Source: Cristatella mucedo
Taxonomy: Eukaryota > Bryozoa > Phylactolaemata > Cristatellidae
Length of the DNA stretch: 62,000 nucleotides
Assembly (NCBI GenBank): GCA_009760855.2
Contig: WPIO01000088.1
Location: 1,337,501 to 1,399,500, forward strand
Direction of reading: 5' to 3'
The notes below the pieces were generated by a model, which was not told where the DNA came from, searched no databases, and saw only the letters and a program-made list of their open reading frames with translations. Positions 12,041 through 27,190 of the stretch are shown one piece after another; position 1 is the stretch's first letter; every line of letters starts with the position of its first letter. The translations under genes and the position numbers were made by a program.

Positions 12041-13552
12041 ATTTTGGTACTTTGTTGTACTAATTTATTGGGACTACTTTGTTATGTTAATGCGCAAGTT
12101 GACACCACTTTGTTGGCACTACTTTGTTGGCACTACTTTGTGGGCACTACTTTGCTGGCCCTACTTTGTTGGCCCTACTTTGTTGGCACTACTTTTTTGG
12201 CACTGCTCTGTCGGGACTACTTTGTTGGAACTACTTTTTATGGCATTAAATTGTTGGTACTATTTTATTGTGCTAATGCATATATCTGTGTTAATGCACG
12301 TTTGAGTGCATGCATGTGTGTGGTAATTGCATGTGCGCTTGCGCGCGAGCATTTGCGGCAATGCACATTTTTGTTAATGTGTACATATTAATGCGTATGT
12401 GCGTGTAAATTCGCGTGCGTTCTTGCGCGGGTGCATGTGCACGATATTCGTTCTTTGCTGGTACTACTTTAATTGCACTTAATTTTTGTACTACTTTGTG
12501 TTAATGTGCGTGAGTGATATTTGGGTTAATGTGCTAATGCGCATGTATTATTGCGCATGCGTGTTAATGCACAGGTGCTTGTGGTGTGCAAGCGGTTTGC
12601 ATGTTCGTTTGTGGGTCAACTGCTTTCCTGACTGTGCCATTCTTCCCACTTCCTCTTTGTTGATGGGACCACTTTTTATGTCAATGCACATGTTGGCACT
12701 ACTACTTTGTTTAAACTGTTTTTTGGTAGGACTACTTTGTTGGTACTATTTGTTGCGTTACGTCGCGTGTGTTAATGCACATTCGTGAAATACAAGCACT
12801 TTAGCACTTGCGCGTGTGTAGTGTATTTCATGTGCATGTGTGTTGGCTGCACGCGCCTAAATTTAATTCGTGTTTGCGTGGTTTTGTTAATAATCGGTTG
12901 TGTTAGTGCGCATATGCATCAATTCGCGCTTATGCTAATGCGAATGTATTAATGCGCACACCTACGCGTATGTGTTCGCATGCATGTGCGTGTGATTCGT
13001 ATGTATTCTTTTAAGGGCTTTGTTTTTGGCATTTGTGTACTCGGTTGGTACTACTTCATTGGCATTTCTTTTTTGGTGCTACTTTTGTTGTCACTACTTT
13101 GTTGGTACTGTTTTGCTATGGCAATGCGCACATATTAATGCTCATTTGTGTTAATGCACTTGCACATATGTGTGCGTAAATGCGCAAGTGTTAATGTGAG
13201 TTTGCACGGTTTTGTGTGTTCGCACGCGCGTGTATGCAGGCGTGCGTGCAATTTTATTGTTCGTTTACCGGTGCTTGTTGTTTCCGGGTTTTGGTTAGCA
13301 CTATTTTGATGGCGCTACTTTGTTGTGTTCATGCGCGTGTGTTCATGCGCGTGTGTTAATGCGCGTTTTCATGCGCATGTGCTTGAGCGCGTGTGTATAT
13401 GTATTTTTTATGCGTGTCCGTGCGCGAGTGTTCGCGAATTTTATGTTTTAGGCATTTGTGTGCTTGGTTGGCTCAGCTTTGTTTGCACAACTTTGTTTCT
13501 GTTTATATGTACATGTAAATGCAAATTTGTGTGAGTGTGCTTTTTAATAGCA

Positions 13553-13637
13553 CTTAATAATAATAATAATAATAATATTGCACTTGATAAAGCGCCCTCA
13601 GAGAACTTAATCTCTTTCTAGGCGCTTTACATTTGCG
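13553..13637 (-). mobile_element. LINE family A 3' tail, ~80 bases, inserted in satellite
   Basis: A (TAA)n run followed by 'cacttgataaagcgccctca' and 'ctaggcgctttacattt' is the extreme 3' end of LINE A on the minus strand. It is the shortest class of 5'-truncated insertion in the window. Confidence 0.85.
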
Positions 13638-14267
13638 TTCGTGCGCGTGCATTAAGCGCGTGTGCTCGCTCATTCGCATTTGTTCTTGCGTGTGTTCATG
13701 CTCATGCGGGTGTGTCAATGTATGTGTTTGCGCGATTGTGCCTATTAATGTTTTTTCATGCGTGTGTGCGCGCGATTTGTATGTTCATTTACGGGCTTTT
13801 TTTACGGCATTTGTGCATTTTATTGGTACTACTTTTTCTTTACGCTACTTTTTGGCACTACTTTGTTGTCTTAATACACGTGTAAATGCGCATTTGCAAT
13901 GCATTTGTAATTGGTATTAAGTCGCTTTTGCTAATGCACATTTGTGTTACAAATCGCGTATGATTATTGGCATTTGTGTTAATGCGTGTGTAATTATGCC
14001 CATGAGTGTGTATAAAATGCACGTATAAAAGCATATTCACGCGCGTGGGTGTGGGCGCGGCTTACACGTTCTTCTACGGTAGTTTTTGTTTCCGGCATCT
14101 GTGTGCTTTGTTAATTTGCTGTGTTAATGCGCGTGTGTAAAATGCAAGTTTATATTAGTGTGCTAATGCGTCTGTTTTAATGCGCATATTTGTGTAATGC
14201 GCATGTGTTTTTACGGTTGTGTTTGCGCTCGTATGTGCTTATTTTCGGCATTTGTGTAGTTTGTTAG

Positions 14268-14398
14268 TGCCAACACATGCACATTAACACACAAAATTGG
14301 TCCCAGCAACGCGGTACGAACGAAGTATTTTCAACACAACATGCGCATTGACACAACGAAGAAGTACCAACAAAATAGTGCCAACAAAGTAGACCCCT
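14268..14398 (-). repeat. inverted segment inside the GT-rich satellite
   Basis: Here the satellite words appear as their reverse complements ('gtaccaacaaaatagtgcca', 'catgcacattaacacac'), while sequence on both sides is in the + orientation. A short internal inversion is the simplest reading. Confidence 0.7.
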
Positions 14399-15557
14399 CG
14401 TTTACGGTAGTTTCTGTTTTCGGCATTTGTGTACTTTGTTACTTTGCTGTGTCAATGTGCGTGTATGAATGCAAATATATATTAATGTCCTAATGCGCGT
14501 GTATTAATGCGCACATGTGTGTAATGCGTGGTTGTGTAATCGCGCGTGAATGTTTTGTTTTTGTGTAGTTTGCTGGAACTATTTTGTTGTTACTACTTTG
14601 TTGTGTAATGCACATGTTTGCACTCCTTTTTTGGAACTAATTTGTTAGTACCACTTTGCTAGGACTAATTCTGTTGGGGTTAATGTGCATGTTGGCACGA
14701 GTTTGTTGGTACTACTTTTTGCTAGCATTATTTTTGTTGGCACTACGTTATTGGTATATTTTTATTTTAAGTCGCGCGAGTTTATGCGCTTTTGTGTTGT
14801 GCATGTGTGTAAACGTGCACGCGCTTTAGTATTAATGCACGCGTACGGTTGGGCGTATGTGAGCATGCGTTTTCGTGGTTGTGTGTTGCGTTCGCGAACG
14901 TGTTTTTTGTTTTCGGCATTTTGCTTACTTTGCTGGCACTACTTTGTTGCCACTACTTTTTGTTGTACTTGTTGTTTCAGTCGCGTGTGTGAGTCATGTG
15001 TATAAATGCGCATTTGGGATCATGCGCATGTGTGTTGATGCACGTGTGGGCATGCGGGTGTGCTACTGTGTTCCTGTGGTTGTGTGTTAATAAGTGTGTT
15101 TGCGGGCGTATGTTTGAAAAAGTACTCGCGATTTGCAAGTTTGTTTATTTTTTCTTTGCATCTGTAGGCTTTGTTTGCACTACTTTGTTTGCACTACTTT
15201 TAGTTTCTACTACTGTTTTGGTACTACTTTGCTGTGTTAATGCGTGTACGTTTGTGCTTATGTGTATGTAATATGTGTGTAATGCGAGTGCTAATGTGTG
15301 TGTTCGCGCCGTTTTGTGTATGAACAGCTGCTTGTCAAACGACCAAGACCGAAAGCACATTCGTCGTTCCGCGATGGCTAGGGTCGCCACTGGGATTGCA
15401 CGCCCCATTAATGTGCGTGTTCGCGCGCGTGTCGGCGGCGGCAGAGGCGTCATCTTATAGTTTCATCTGTACTCGACACTACTTAGCCGTAATTTCGGCC
15501 GTCGGCGAACCAGCAGACTGCCATCGGGCATCATTGGGCAGCCTTCGCAGATACATA

Positions 15558-15745
15558 TGATCCCATGATGCTCACTGATCCCATGATGCTCTCAGATCCC
15601 ATGATGCTCACTGATCCCATGATGCTCACTGATCCCATGATGCTCTCAGATCCCATGATGCTCACTGATCCCATGATGCTCACTGATTTCATGATGCTCA
15701 CTGATCCCATGATGCTCACTGATCCCATGATGCTCTCAGATCCCA
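15558..15745 (+). repeat. 18-bp tandem repeat
   Basis: About ten copies of 'atgatgctcactgatccc', alternating with a 'ctctcagatccc' variant. The unit is divisible by three, so both strands stay open through it (MLTDPM-like and SIMGSV-like frames). I treat this as non-coding. Confidence 0.9.
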
Positions 15746-15865
15746 TCCGGCTCCGGCTCACGGCAGCTGCAGAGAGCATCCGACGCTGCACCTGCTGCGA
15801 ACGATCTCCGCGGCAGAGAGCAGACGACACGCCCCTGTTATCTCGTTTTTTCCTCGCGCGCGTAT

Positions 15866-15893
15866 ATTTGCGTGTGTGTGCGCGCGCGCGCGC

Positions 15894-15941
<48 letters not shown>

Positions 15942-15955
15942 GTGCGTGTGCGTAT
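15866..15955 (+). repeat. (GC)n(GT)n dinucleotide tract
   Basis: A (CG)n run of about 16 repeats passes directly into (TG)n. Alternating purine-pyrimidine DNA of this kind can adopt Z-form. Confidence 0.9.
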
Positions 15956-17029
15956 GCGCGTGTACACGATTTTTATCTTCGTTTACGGTGTTTTTTGTTT
16001 TCGACATTTGTGTGCTCGTTGGTACTACTTTATTAGCGCTACTTTGTTGTGTGTTCGTGCGTTATTGCACATTTGTGCTAATGCGAGTGCGTTAATGCGC
16101 ATTCGCATTAATGCGCGTGTATAAATGCGCAAGTGTTGTGCGTTTGTGCGGTGTATAATCAAGCCCGTGTTTGTGCACGTGCGTGCGATTTGTGGGTTCA
16201 TTTACGGGTTTTTTGTTAAAGGCATTTGTTTACTTTGTTGGTACTACTTTGTAGGCACTATATTTTTGCCACTACTTTGAAGGTACTACTTTGTTGTGTT
16301 ATGCACGCGTGTTAATGTGTGTTAATGAGCGTGAGTTAAGGTGTACGTTCGCGCGTGTGTATTATTGTATGTTTGCGTGCGTGTTTTCGAGCACTGTGTG
16401 TTAGTGTGAATGCGCACGTGCCGCGATTTCTATGTACGTTTAGCGGGTGTTTTTTCGGATTTTGCGTACTTTGTCGGCACTACTGGTACTAGTTAGTACT
16501 ACGTTGTGTTTAAGGCACGTGTGTTGATGAGCATGTGTGTTTATGCATGTGTGCTTCGCGTGCATTTTCGAGCTAGTGTGTTAGTGTGTGTTCGCGTTCC
16601 ATGCGCGAGATTTGCACGCTCGTTTACGGGATTTTTCTCAGCATTTGTATGCTTTGTTGGAACTGCTTTGTTGGTGCTACTTTATTTATTACTTTATTTT
16701 ATTTATTGGCGCTAATTTGGTGTGTTAATGCGAATTTGTGTTAGTGCGCACGTATTAATGCGAGTGTGTTAATGCCGCCTCCTACTCATGCGAGTAAATT
16801 ACTCACTTAACCCTCTTTCTTTCTACCTACATAACAAAGAACTTCTATACAACTCTCCAGATCATGACTCAATTTGAAGAACCACCACCCTGAGAGCACA
16901 TGCTGCTGTCGCCAAAAGCGTAAGAGTCTCGTACTTTGATTTGAGTGACGTGAGCAGACATAATACGCGAAACTTTTATCAAGAGCTCTTGATAGGTTTT
17001 CCGTGACGGAGGCACGGCTGAAATCCACT

Positions 17030-17170
17030 AGCCTCAGTAACCGACTGCCACCCTAGAGAGGTGCTAACCCCACCAAGGTCTGAGGTCGTGGGCTCGAGCC
17101 CCAAGGCATATGTGCAGCGTCTGAATAGAGATTAGGTTCTCTTGGGGTGATATACAAATGAATTAAACAT
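17030..17170 (+). repeat. SINE-like repeat, family S2, best copy
   Basis: The segment contains 'ggtcgtgggctcgagcccc', a Pol III B-box-like core, then 'gcatatgtgcagcgtctgaa' and 'ggttctcttggggtgatata'. It matches the copies at 1560-1672 (minus) and 575-672. It is likely tRNA-derived; the A box is not clear. Confidence 0.6.
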
Positions 17171-17247
17171 TATATGTATATTTATATATTCTCTAGCTGT
17201 CGTACCCACGGTCTTTAAAAATAGATTGTAAATAAAGTAGCGATGAA

Positions 17248-17855
<608 letters not shown>

Positions 17856-19711
17856 CACCCAATCTAAATTATTAGTGAGCTGGCTGGCTTTCTGGCCCCC
17901 GTGCGGGGTTCACGCATGGCCGCACCGGATTTAGCCCCTGCTATCCAGCGATTACTAAACTCATCATTAATTGACGTTAACAGCCGTGGCTGTTTATGCG
18001 CACCAGCCGAGCAGCCGAACTGGTAGCCGTAGCTCTTCGGCCAAGGTCGAGGTCCGCCTTCGTTCGTGCGAAGGCTCCCAATGACTCGCTCGCTGCTTTG
18101 GCAGCCGTCGATGCTCGATCTTGCTGACGTCTCCTGACAGTTCAAAGATTGCAAGTAGGATCTTTACACTGCATTTATGATAAATCATTCTCACTCCCAG
18201 CCCAGCGATGCAGTGATGGGCAAATGTTTCGTTGAAAGTATATTTATAATGTATAGTTATAACCATCGGAATCGTATGCACCGGACACGTAAAAACGCCG
18301 ACACGATGACGTCGGGCAGGGGGTCGATGGTCAAGGGTCGAGAATCTAAATGTCGAAATGTGTGAGTCGCCATTCCTCGATCGGCTGCTAGAAGCAGCGT
18401 GCAGCCATGGAGTAGCTGCAGCCGCTGCGGTCGCGACGACGCACAGATTCGGCCACGGATCTTCGCGAGCGCCCTGCTTCCACTAGCGGCCGCCGTTAGA
18501 TGGCGCTCGTTGGCCAGATCGTTCGCGTCGAGATCGAGGCTTATAGTCCGCGAAAGGTCGTGATTGGTCAAATTCGTGATCGATTCTGTTGGACATTCAC
18601 GTTGGGATCGAAGCGCTCTGTCCGCAGGATCATTTTTCAATTTCATCATTGCCGCAAGCTCTAGAGCTTTATTATTTATTATTTATTATTATTTATTATA
18701 TATTAGCTCTAGAGCTTGCTTTACGTGCCGTTGTAATCCTGTCCAGAGCGAGCTTGGCGGCATCTTCAGAGATTTTTCCCTAATTCGTCGATCTCTCTGA
18801 CGGAGCTACTGCTTCGGTCACTTCCGCCGCAGTCGCTGGCCACGACCTTCCTCCTGCTATAGTGTCCCGTACCCGTACGCTCGGGAAATAGCGAGCTACC
18901 CACCTCGGCCTTCTTACCGCCCCTCCCACACACGCACGAGATCATCGGGTGTGACAGTCGTAGCACGGACACGTGACTGGCTGGAAACGTGACTGCTCGA
19001 CGGCTGCGCGTACGATGACGACCGTTACGCGAGCCAACGACGCGGATGATGATCCAGGACCTGCGTCACTCACGTGTCCACCTCGAGGCTCGCCCACGGG
19101 CGAGTCAGTCACGTGGCCACCGCACTTGGCGGCTCGCCCCCTGACGGGCTCCTCGGACAGCGCACAAAAAGGCGCGTGACGGTGTGACATTTCGGCCACT
19201 CCGAATCAAAGGGCGGCTCGGCGCTCTGCCTGCCGCGGGCGGCGTTCGAAGTTTCTGGCTCTCCAGCATGGCGGTCGCTAGCGCGGCGCTGGGCATTCCG
19301 ATACAGCGACAGCCTCGAGTGCAGCCGGAAGTCACCGCCGTCGCCAGTGGAGCAGCTTCAATCGGTGAGAGATTGTGCACGCTGAGAGAATCGCTGCATC
19401 GCAGCGCGTCCGCCCGTCCGCGAGGGCGACCGAGAGACAGCGGGTGAAGTTTAAACGGCCCCGGTCTCGACTCGTCTCGCCTCGAACCACTTCTGCGATA
19501 ACGACGCATCGGCGCTCGCTCGCACTGGGTATTCAAGCCGAACATGCGGCGTCCGGACGCGTCCAGAAGCTTCCTGAGACGCCGAGACCCCAGATGGGAC
19601 GAGTGCGGGCCCACAGCCGAGCACTGCCGTGCGTCCTGACTAGCTTAAGTAGTCGCCAAGCTGTCATTGCTGCCACCCGATCTTACAGTGTGCCGGCGAG
19701 TGACTGCGGAC
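17856..19711. other. GC-rich single-copy-looking DNA, no gene assigned
   Basis: From about 18400 the sequence is CpG-rich, like an island. Frames at 19105-19614 (-) and 19268-19447 (+, ATG in 'cagcatggcgg') match nothing I know. A 15-base inverted repeat built on 'agctctagagctt' flanks an AT-rich core at 18653-18722 and could be a small hairpin or MITE remnant. Confidence 0.4.
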
Positions 19712-19880
19712 AGTGACGGCTCAGGAGGTCAGGGCGCTTGCTCGCCGCGACCGAGGTCGTGAATCCTGCGGCGTGGGCGTTCTTTTATAGCTAACTGCCA
19801 GCGGCGGCTGCAGTGCCGCTGCTGGCTCTTCCGCTGCCGCCGATCTACAGTCGAGGCTGTTGAATCGGCTAATATTTTTA
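19712..19880 (+). repeat. tRNA-derived SINE, family S1, diverged GC-rich copy
   Basis: It begins with 'gtgacggctcaggaggtca' (compare A-box region 'gtgatggctcactaggtaa' in the copy at 60053-60240). It retains a 'cgtgaatcctgcggcgtgggc' B-box region, an 'aactgccagcggcggctgc' block and ends with 'gaggctgttgaatcggct'. It is strongly diverged but collinear. Confidence 0.6.
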
Positions 19881-20030
19881 ATTTTTATTTTTCGACTCGC
19901 ATGGTGCTTTTATGTGCGATTAGCCACCAATAATGCGGGACGTGGTTTTTGACGACGCGTCCGTGTCCGCTTTGCTTGGACATAAGCGTACGTAGCTGAA
20001 ATCGAAAAACCACGCTACCACAACCTAGGC

Positions 20031-20520
20031 CGACCCGACCCAGCCTTTTTCTTTATTATAACTGCACTTTCCTACAACTTAGTACATGCTATATTATATG
20101 TATATATATATATATATATTGAATATATATTTATTATATATAATTCGTATTATATATATATATTATTACGTATATTAATTCTAACAATATATATAATACA
20201 TAAACATGTATATACGGTTGTTATAACTTAACTTTCTTATAAATTGTAACTTAGGGCGACCCGACCCGGCTTTCTTTCTTATAACTGTACTTTCCTACAA
20301 CTTAATGCATACTATATTATATGTATATATATATATATATATTGAATATATATTTATTATATGTAATTTGTATTATATATATATTATTACATATATTAAT
20401 TCTAATAATATATATGATATATAAATATGTATATACGTTGTTATAACTTAACTTTCTTCTAACTTAGACCGACCCGACCCGGCTTTCTTTCTTATAACTG
20501 TACTTTCCTACAACTTAATA
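20031..20520 (+). repeat. tandem repeat of ~215-225 bp, about 2.3 copies
   Basis: 'cgacccgaccc' followed by 'ataactgyactttcctacaa' occurs at 20031, 20257 and 20470. Each unit contains an AT-only stretch of (TA)n and ends with 'ttataacttaactttctt'. Confidence 0.9.
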
Positions 20521-22593
20521 CAACTCTTTCGAATCTCTAGTTTTAGTCCATCCGGAACCAAGTTGCCAATAGTAGTAGCGATCTTTCGTCCGCTGGCAAC
20601 AAGTCTCGCTTTTTTCCAATTATTTTTTCATCTCATCATCATCATCACTGTGATTCTCCGAAAAATTGTTCCTTCCTCGTGCTGAGCGATTCCAAGATAC
20701 GCTTTGGTTACGAAAAGAACCTTTTAAGGACCGATTTTCCCAATATGGCTGATTCGGGTTTTTAAAAATTCCAAATTCTCAAGATCAGATCACAAGCAAC
20801 TCATTCAGTACATCAATCACTCTAATAAAACTTCTGGCTCTCTAGACGCCGTATCTAGTGTTCTCCTTCTGAGAATTTGTCTAGATTTGCTCCCGCCCTG
20901 CATAGATAAGATAAGTAAATATGTCCTCCGTTGCCTCAGTTCTTGTCATGCCCCCTGCTTCTTTCAAAAGTTCTTTTGCTCGGCCACATCGCAAAAAGTC
21001 AATAATAGATCAGGGAAACTTGCGCAACTTCCGCTCATTCTCTTACTCCTGCCGGTTCTCTCTTTGAAGACACCGGAGCGAGTGATGACAGACAAGGCAA
21101 ACTCGTACATCTAAAGTTAGCACTCGGCAAATAAGTTCCGGTCACGTTTTACAGCTAAGTACAGCACCGACTCAGCACTGTTTTTCGTGTGCAACGACCT
21201 TCACAGGACTGCGAACTGGGATCAAGCCTCTCGGCTAAAGTCTTTGCCAAGCTTGTTTTTCCGGATCTCTTGGCATCGTTTGACGCCAACTCCTTAAGAA
21301 TCTCTCTCTCTCTCTCTTCTTCTTGCTTTGGCATCGCGGGATGCGCTAGCGATGGCTTAGCACCTACCTCTACCTTTTTCCTACCTTTAGTTCCTACCTT
21401 AATTGGAAGACTTCAGAGCATCGACTTCAGCGAGCGCCGAGTCATCCGGTACCTTGACCTTGACCTTCCGACTACGGGGTACCCCCTCTCCTCGCGGATC
21501 CACTCATTCTAACAATTTGCACGCTGCGCGTTGCCGATTAGTCGCTCGATCTATAATTTCATTGTGTAGAGGTAAAGCCCAGCTGTACTTTTTATTTGAA
21601 CTCACACCCGTAACGCAGGCATCCTGTAAGCCTGAACACAAGTGGCACAGGTATAACACGTGTGTTAGTGCAGGTACGGACAGCTGTACTGTTATTTGTG
21701 TGTGTGTGTGTATCTCTCCCTGCCATAAGAGCACTGCAAACTCACTCAATTTCCGTACAAGATTTATTGCCTACACTGGCATTTATGCGGCAGCAAACTC
21801 TCGCCAATTGGTAAAGGCAAAAACCAGTTCCTTAGCTTTAGAAAAACCTAGCGTTTCACAGGAAAAGACTAAAGCTAGCTTTTTTGATGTGGATCGGAGG
21901 GAATATTCCAGTAGCATCTGCAGAAACTCTGGGATTGCTCGCTCCCGTATATCGTAAGCGAGCAGCTCACTTCCTGTGCACTCGCTTCGCTGAGTCGTAG
22001 CGGGCAACGCTGCACCATCTTGCCGCGTGGTGGAAGGATGCGCCGTCTTGCCGCCGCATGGCGGGAAGACGCAATTTCTTGTTTAAACTAATAGAGATTA
22101 TCTTCCAAAGGGATCTTTTCCTAGACGATCACATCAGCTTCATCTTGAGGTCTGCCTGCTTATTATGCAACGTGACAAACCATTGGGTCTTTAGGGAACT
22201 TTATGGAGCCTCCAGCACCTTCAGTTTGTTTGTGCTCCCAAATCCCGAAGCTGACTCCTGGCTTACGTCACAATATCTCCCGGACAGAATGCCATTGTAA
22301 AAGAAGCTAGCATCACACCTGTTCCTCGCAGCATTGCGTGGGTCCGAGTGCATTGCCCTTTGTGTGCTTATGCCTGCTGACACGCTGAGCAGTTATTGTT
22401 AACCAATTGACGTGCTTCCTTGACGGCATATATAAACTGTCTAGAGAGAGAATTATTTGTCCTAGACTGCTAAACAAATCTGTATTCATTATTTCTATTA
22501 CAATTGATGACACTGTCCAGAATCAGATTGAGACCACCCCAGTCTTGTCCCGTAGACAGATGTTCGGCGAAAAATTTCTGGACTTTCGCCCTT
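20521..22593. other. no gene recognised; dispersed repeat R3 copy 2
   Basis: The segment at 21968-22105 carries 'tcctgtgcactcgcttcgctgagtc' in short blocks and 'ctaatagagatta', matching repeat R3 at 58330-58480. A short (CT)n lies at about 21301-21330. Frames such as 21403-21957 (+) have no recognisable domain. Confidence 0.45.
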
Positions 22594-22905
22594 TTACCCT
22601 GTCCCCCTTTGACCTTTTACCTTCGCGCCCTTTGTACCTTTCTTTTTTAAGGCCTCCAAGGTCAAGCGAGTGCCCCGAACTTTGATTCTTCGGCGCATCT
22701 CGATGAGTTCCTGTCGGTCAACCAGCTGCACGTGCAGCCCAACGAAGGTAGCGCAGGCGGCGAAGGCGGCGGCGCAGCCACGAGACGCGCAGCCACGCAG
22801 GCGCTTGCAGGCGCTTTGCCTGCACTTTCCGCCATTACCGCTGCAGAGGATGCGCTGCGTGCACTTCCGGCCTTGCTTATTGCCGGACGACGCACTTCCG
22901 GCCAT
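22594..22905 (-). CDS. hypothetical basic frame in a CpG-rich stretch, doubtful
   Basis: An ATG at 22905 opens a 103-codon frame (140 codons from 23016) with Cys- and Ala-rich middle and a Lys-rich end. The stretch containing 'LHVQLVDRQELIEMRRRIK' looks more protein-like than its surroundings and could be part of an exon. I recognise no family. The composition could equally be produced by CpG-island DNA, and codon bias is uninformative at this GC level. Confidence 0.2.
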   Translation of the reverse strand: MAGSASSGNKQGRKCTQRILCSGNGGKCRQSACKRLRGCASRGCAAAFAACATFVGLHVQLVDRQELIEMRRRIKVRGTRLTLEALKKKGTKGAKVKGQRGTG

Positions 22906-23139
22906 TTCGCTGAGCTCCTCGCTAAGTGGGGTGGGGGGTTCGTGGTGGCCGGCGGTCAACGCCGCTCCGCTCTCACGGCCACCGTCACGTGCCCCGGACG
23001 AATTTAACGGACGCAACAGCCAGAGCGACGGTCGCAGGACTCGCTGTAACTCCAGCGGCTGCAGCCAAGGGGCCGCGGCGAGCGCAACCTCGGCAACCGG
23101 TACCTCCTGAGGTGAAGTGCTCGCTCTCCATGACAGGAG

Positions 23140-23275
23140 ATAAGATCCATGACAGGGGTCGTGGGGAGTCCGAATCCTGTAGTGGGATGATTCTCTATTG
23201 CCAACTGCAAGCGGTGGGAAAAGCCGGTGAGGCTCCTCTGGCGCTAAATAAATAAGGCAGTTAAATCAGCTAAAA
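23140..23275 (+). repeat. tRNA-derived SINE, family S1, partial
   Basis: The blocks 'tccgaatcctgtagtgg', 'tattgccaactgcaagcgg' and 'ggcagttaaatcagct' match, in order, the copy at 60053-60240. A 'taaataaataa' tract is internal here. The 5' tRNA part is eroded. Confidence 0.7.
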
Positions 23276-23429
23276 TATTTATTAGCTAATATTTTGTTAT
23301 ATTTTAGTGCGGAAATTGAATGTGCGCAATTAATATTAATTGTTAAAAAATATTAAATGTGTCGCGGCCTATCACTCGCTAGCAGCGCATAGTGCGGCTG
23401 CCCCACTCGACATCGAAAAGCTCGGATGC

Positions 23430-25588
<2,159 letters not shown>

Positions 25589-26345
25589 GCTTGCTCACTC
25601 CGAGCGCCACGCCGTGGCAGCTGCCGCGGCTGCCCGTGCGGAGGTCGGCGCTGGCTCGCCGGCGACTTGAGCTCGCGCGCTCGCAGCGTGCCCTGGGCGC
25701 ACCTTCACGCGCGCTGGCCGCGGTCGGCTCAAACTTTCTTTTGAAATTGAACAACGGCGATAAGCAGCGATAAGCTAATTGCGAGAAAACCAAGTGTCGC
25801 TGGCGAGCTGCAAGCAAGCAAGCCGCAAGCTCTAACATCCGCCACTTGATCTTGACCGCGGCTCTTTTGGCATTGCTTATTTACAGTATATCGTAACAAT
25901 TGACCACTGCATGATACACGGCTGAGACGTCATTTGGGATTTCACTGGCGACCTTGCCCGCAGCCTACCACCCTGAGCTGAGTAGTGGGAAGTGGGGCTT
26001 CTCCGCTTACGTGCGTACATCAGCACGGTCGTATTCTCTCCCTCAGAAACGCTAGGGAGGTCGGCGCGATGAAGTGCTCAGATATCGCCTAGCAGAAGCG
26101 AGTTGCGGCAATGGCGCCGCAACGAAGCAGCTTCGGAACTCAGCAGCCAATCACAAATTGGCTGCTGAGCTTCGCAGCCAATCACCCGCCAAGATTGAGC
26201 AATTGTTGCCAAGAAAAAGAGTGAGACCGTTTAGTGTTCTGAGAATATTATTGCCTTGGAGGAGGGTTGCAGGAAGTTACAGAGGGTAACAGGAAGTACC
26301 TGAGGTTAGCAGGAATATTAATAATAGTTGTAATAATAATGCATT
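25589..26345. other. no gene recognised
   Basis: CpG-rich at 25589-25740, then ordinary. Two CCAAT words in opposite orientation form 'cagccaat...attggctgc' near 26140-26165; a promoter role is possible but unsupported. Confidence 0.4.
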
Positions 26346-27110
26346 AAATGCATCGCTATTATTATTATTTGATATAGCGCCCTCGGAGAACTCAATCTCT
26401 TTCTAGGAACTTCACGTTTGCTACAAGGAAAGCACGATCGAATGGTTAGCGGTAGCATGGTCAATAAACAACAAGAATAACATGGTCAGGGGTGACATGC
26501 ACAGGGTCAGCACGCATAAGCACATAAAGGACGAATCACAGGGACCCACTAAATGATATGATAAATAGGAGCATTTTTAAATTCTTTTTAAATGTGGAAA
26601 ATTTTGTTCAGGGGATGTCGTGACGCAAGTCGGGAGTGAGTTCCAGGCTTTCGGAGCATAGGAACTAAAGGCACGGTCTCCAAAGGATTTGAGACTTGTA
26701 CGAGGTGTAGCTAAACGATTTGATTCAGAAAAGCGGGTGGCACGATGCTTAGCCTGGTGGGGAGTAGATCTGATAGGTAGGCTGGAGTCAAAGAATGAAG
26801 AGACCTTAACGTGAGTGACAAAGCTTTGAAGTCGATACGTTGCTTGACTGGGTTCCAGTAGAGGTCGGCGAGAAGTGGTCCGATGTGGCAGCTGCAACGC
26901 TCACGACAGGAAGCCTAGTTTTGCACCAACTATAAGCGCACGAGTGCACAGGCCGGTAGACCAGCAAGCGATGAAATTACAGAAGTCGAGACGGGATGTC
27001 ACAAATGCATGGACCAGTTTAGATGTGGTATCCCTGTCTAAGTAAGCCCGAATTTTAGCTGTGTTATGTAGCTGAAAGTAGACAGACTTAGAAGCAGGAA
27101 GGTGGACCTA
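26346..27110 (-). mobile_element. LINE family A fragment: C-terminal region and 3' UTR
   Basis: The (TTA)n tail and GCGC-type 3' end lie at 26346-26410. The minus-strand coding remnant includes 'RTSLKSFGDRAFSSYAPKAWNSLP' in short conserved blocks (about 26640-26720), with the LVQN-SAARLV region decayed near 26900. It is 5'-truncated and frameshifted. Confidence 0.9.
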
Positions 27111-27145
27111 GTTTATTAGCTCGGCTATAGCTATGAGAAAGCCAC

Positions 27146-27190
27146 GGATGAGGAGGAGGAGGAGGAGGAGGAGGAGGAGGAGGAGGAGGC
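27146..27190 (+). repeat. (GGA)n trinucleotide tract
   Basis: About 13 tandem GAG/GGA triplets. Confidence 0.95.

Larger units (their letters stand above)
12041..16790 (+). repeat. degenerate GT-rich satellite / minisatellite field
   Basis: Recurring words are 'actttgttggcact', 'tgttaatgcgcgtgtg' and, once per larger unit, 'ttcggcatttgtgtactttg'. The last recurs near 13024, 13451, 13805, 14093, 14246, 14420, 14916, 15156, 16000, 16218, 16455 and 16640, so units run from about 150 to 500 bases. A 14-base subrepeat (actttgttggcact) is tandem about nine times at 12105-12235. The Cys/Val/Leu-rich frames seen here follow from (GT)-rich composition and are not genes. Confidence 0.8.

Noticed and set aside
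15558-15745. CRISPR-like array or repeat protein (MLTDPM)
   Set aside because: Contiguous 18-base tandem units without spacers; eukaryotic minisatellite.
12041-16790. Cys/Val-rich 'secreted' or membrane peptides
   Set aside because: They follow from GTGTGC/GCGCGT repeats, and overlapping frames in other phases are equally open.
17130-17170. Promoter from 'tatatgtatatttatatatt'
   Set aside because: It lies at the AT-rich end of a SINE-like repeat; no gene follows.
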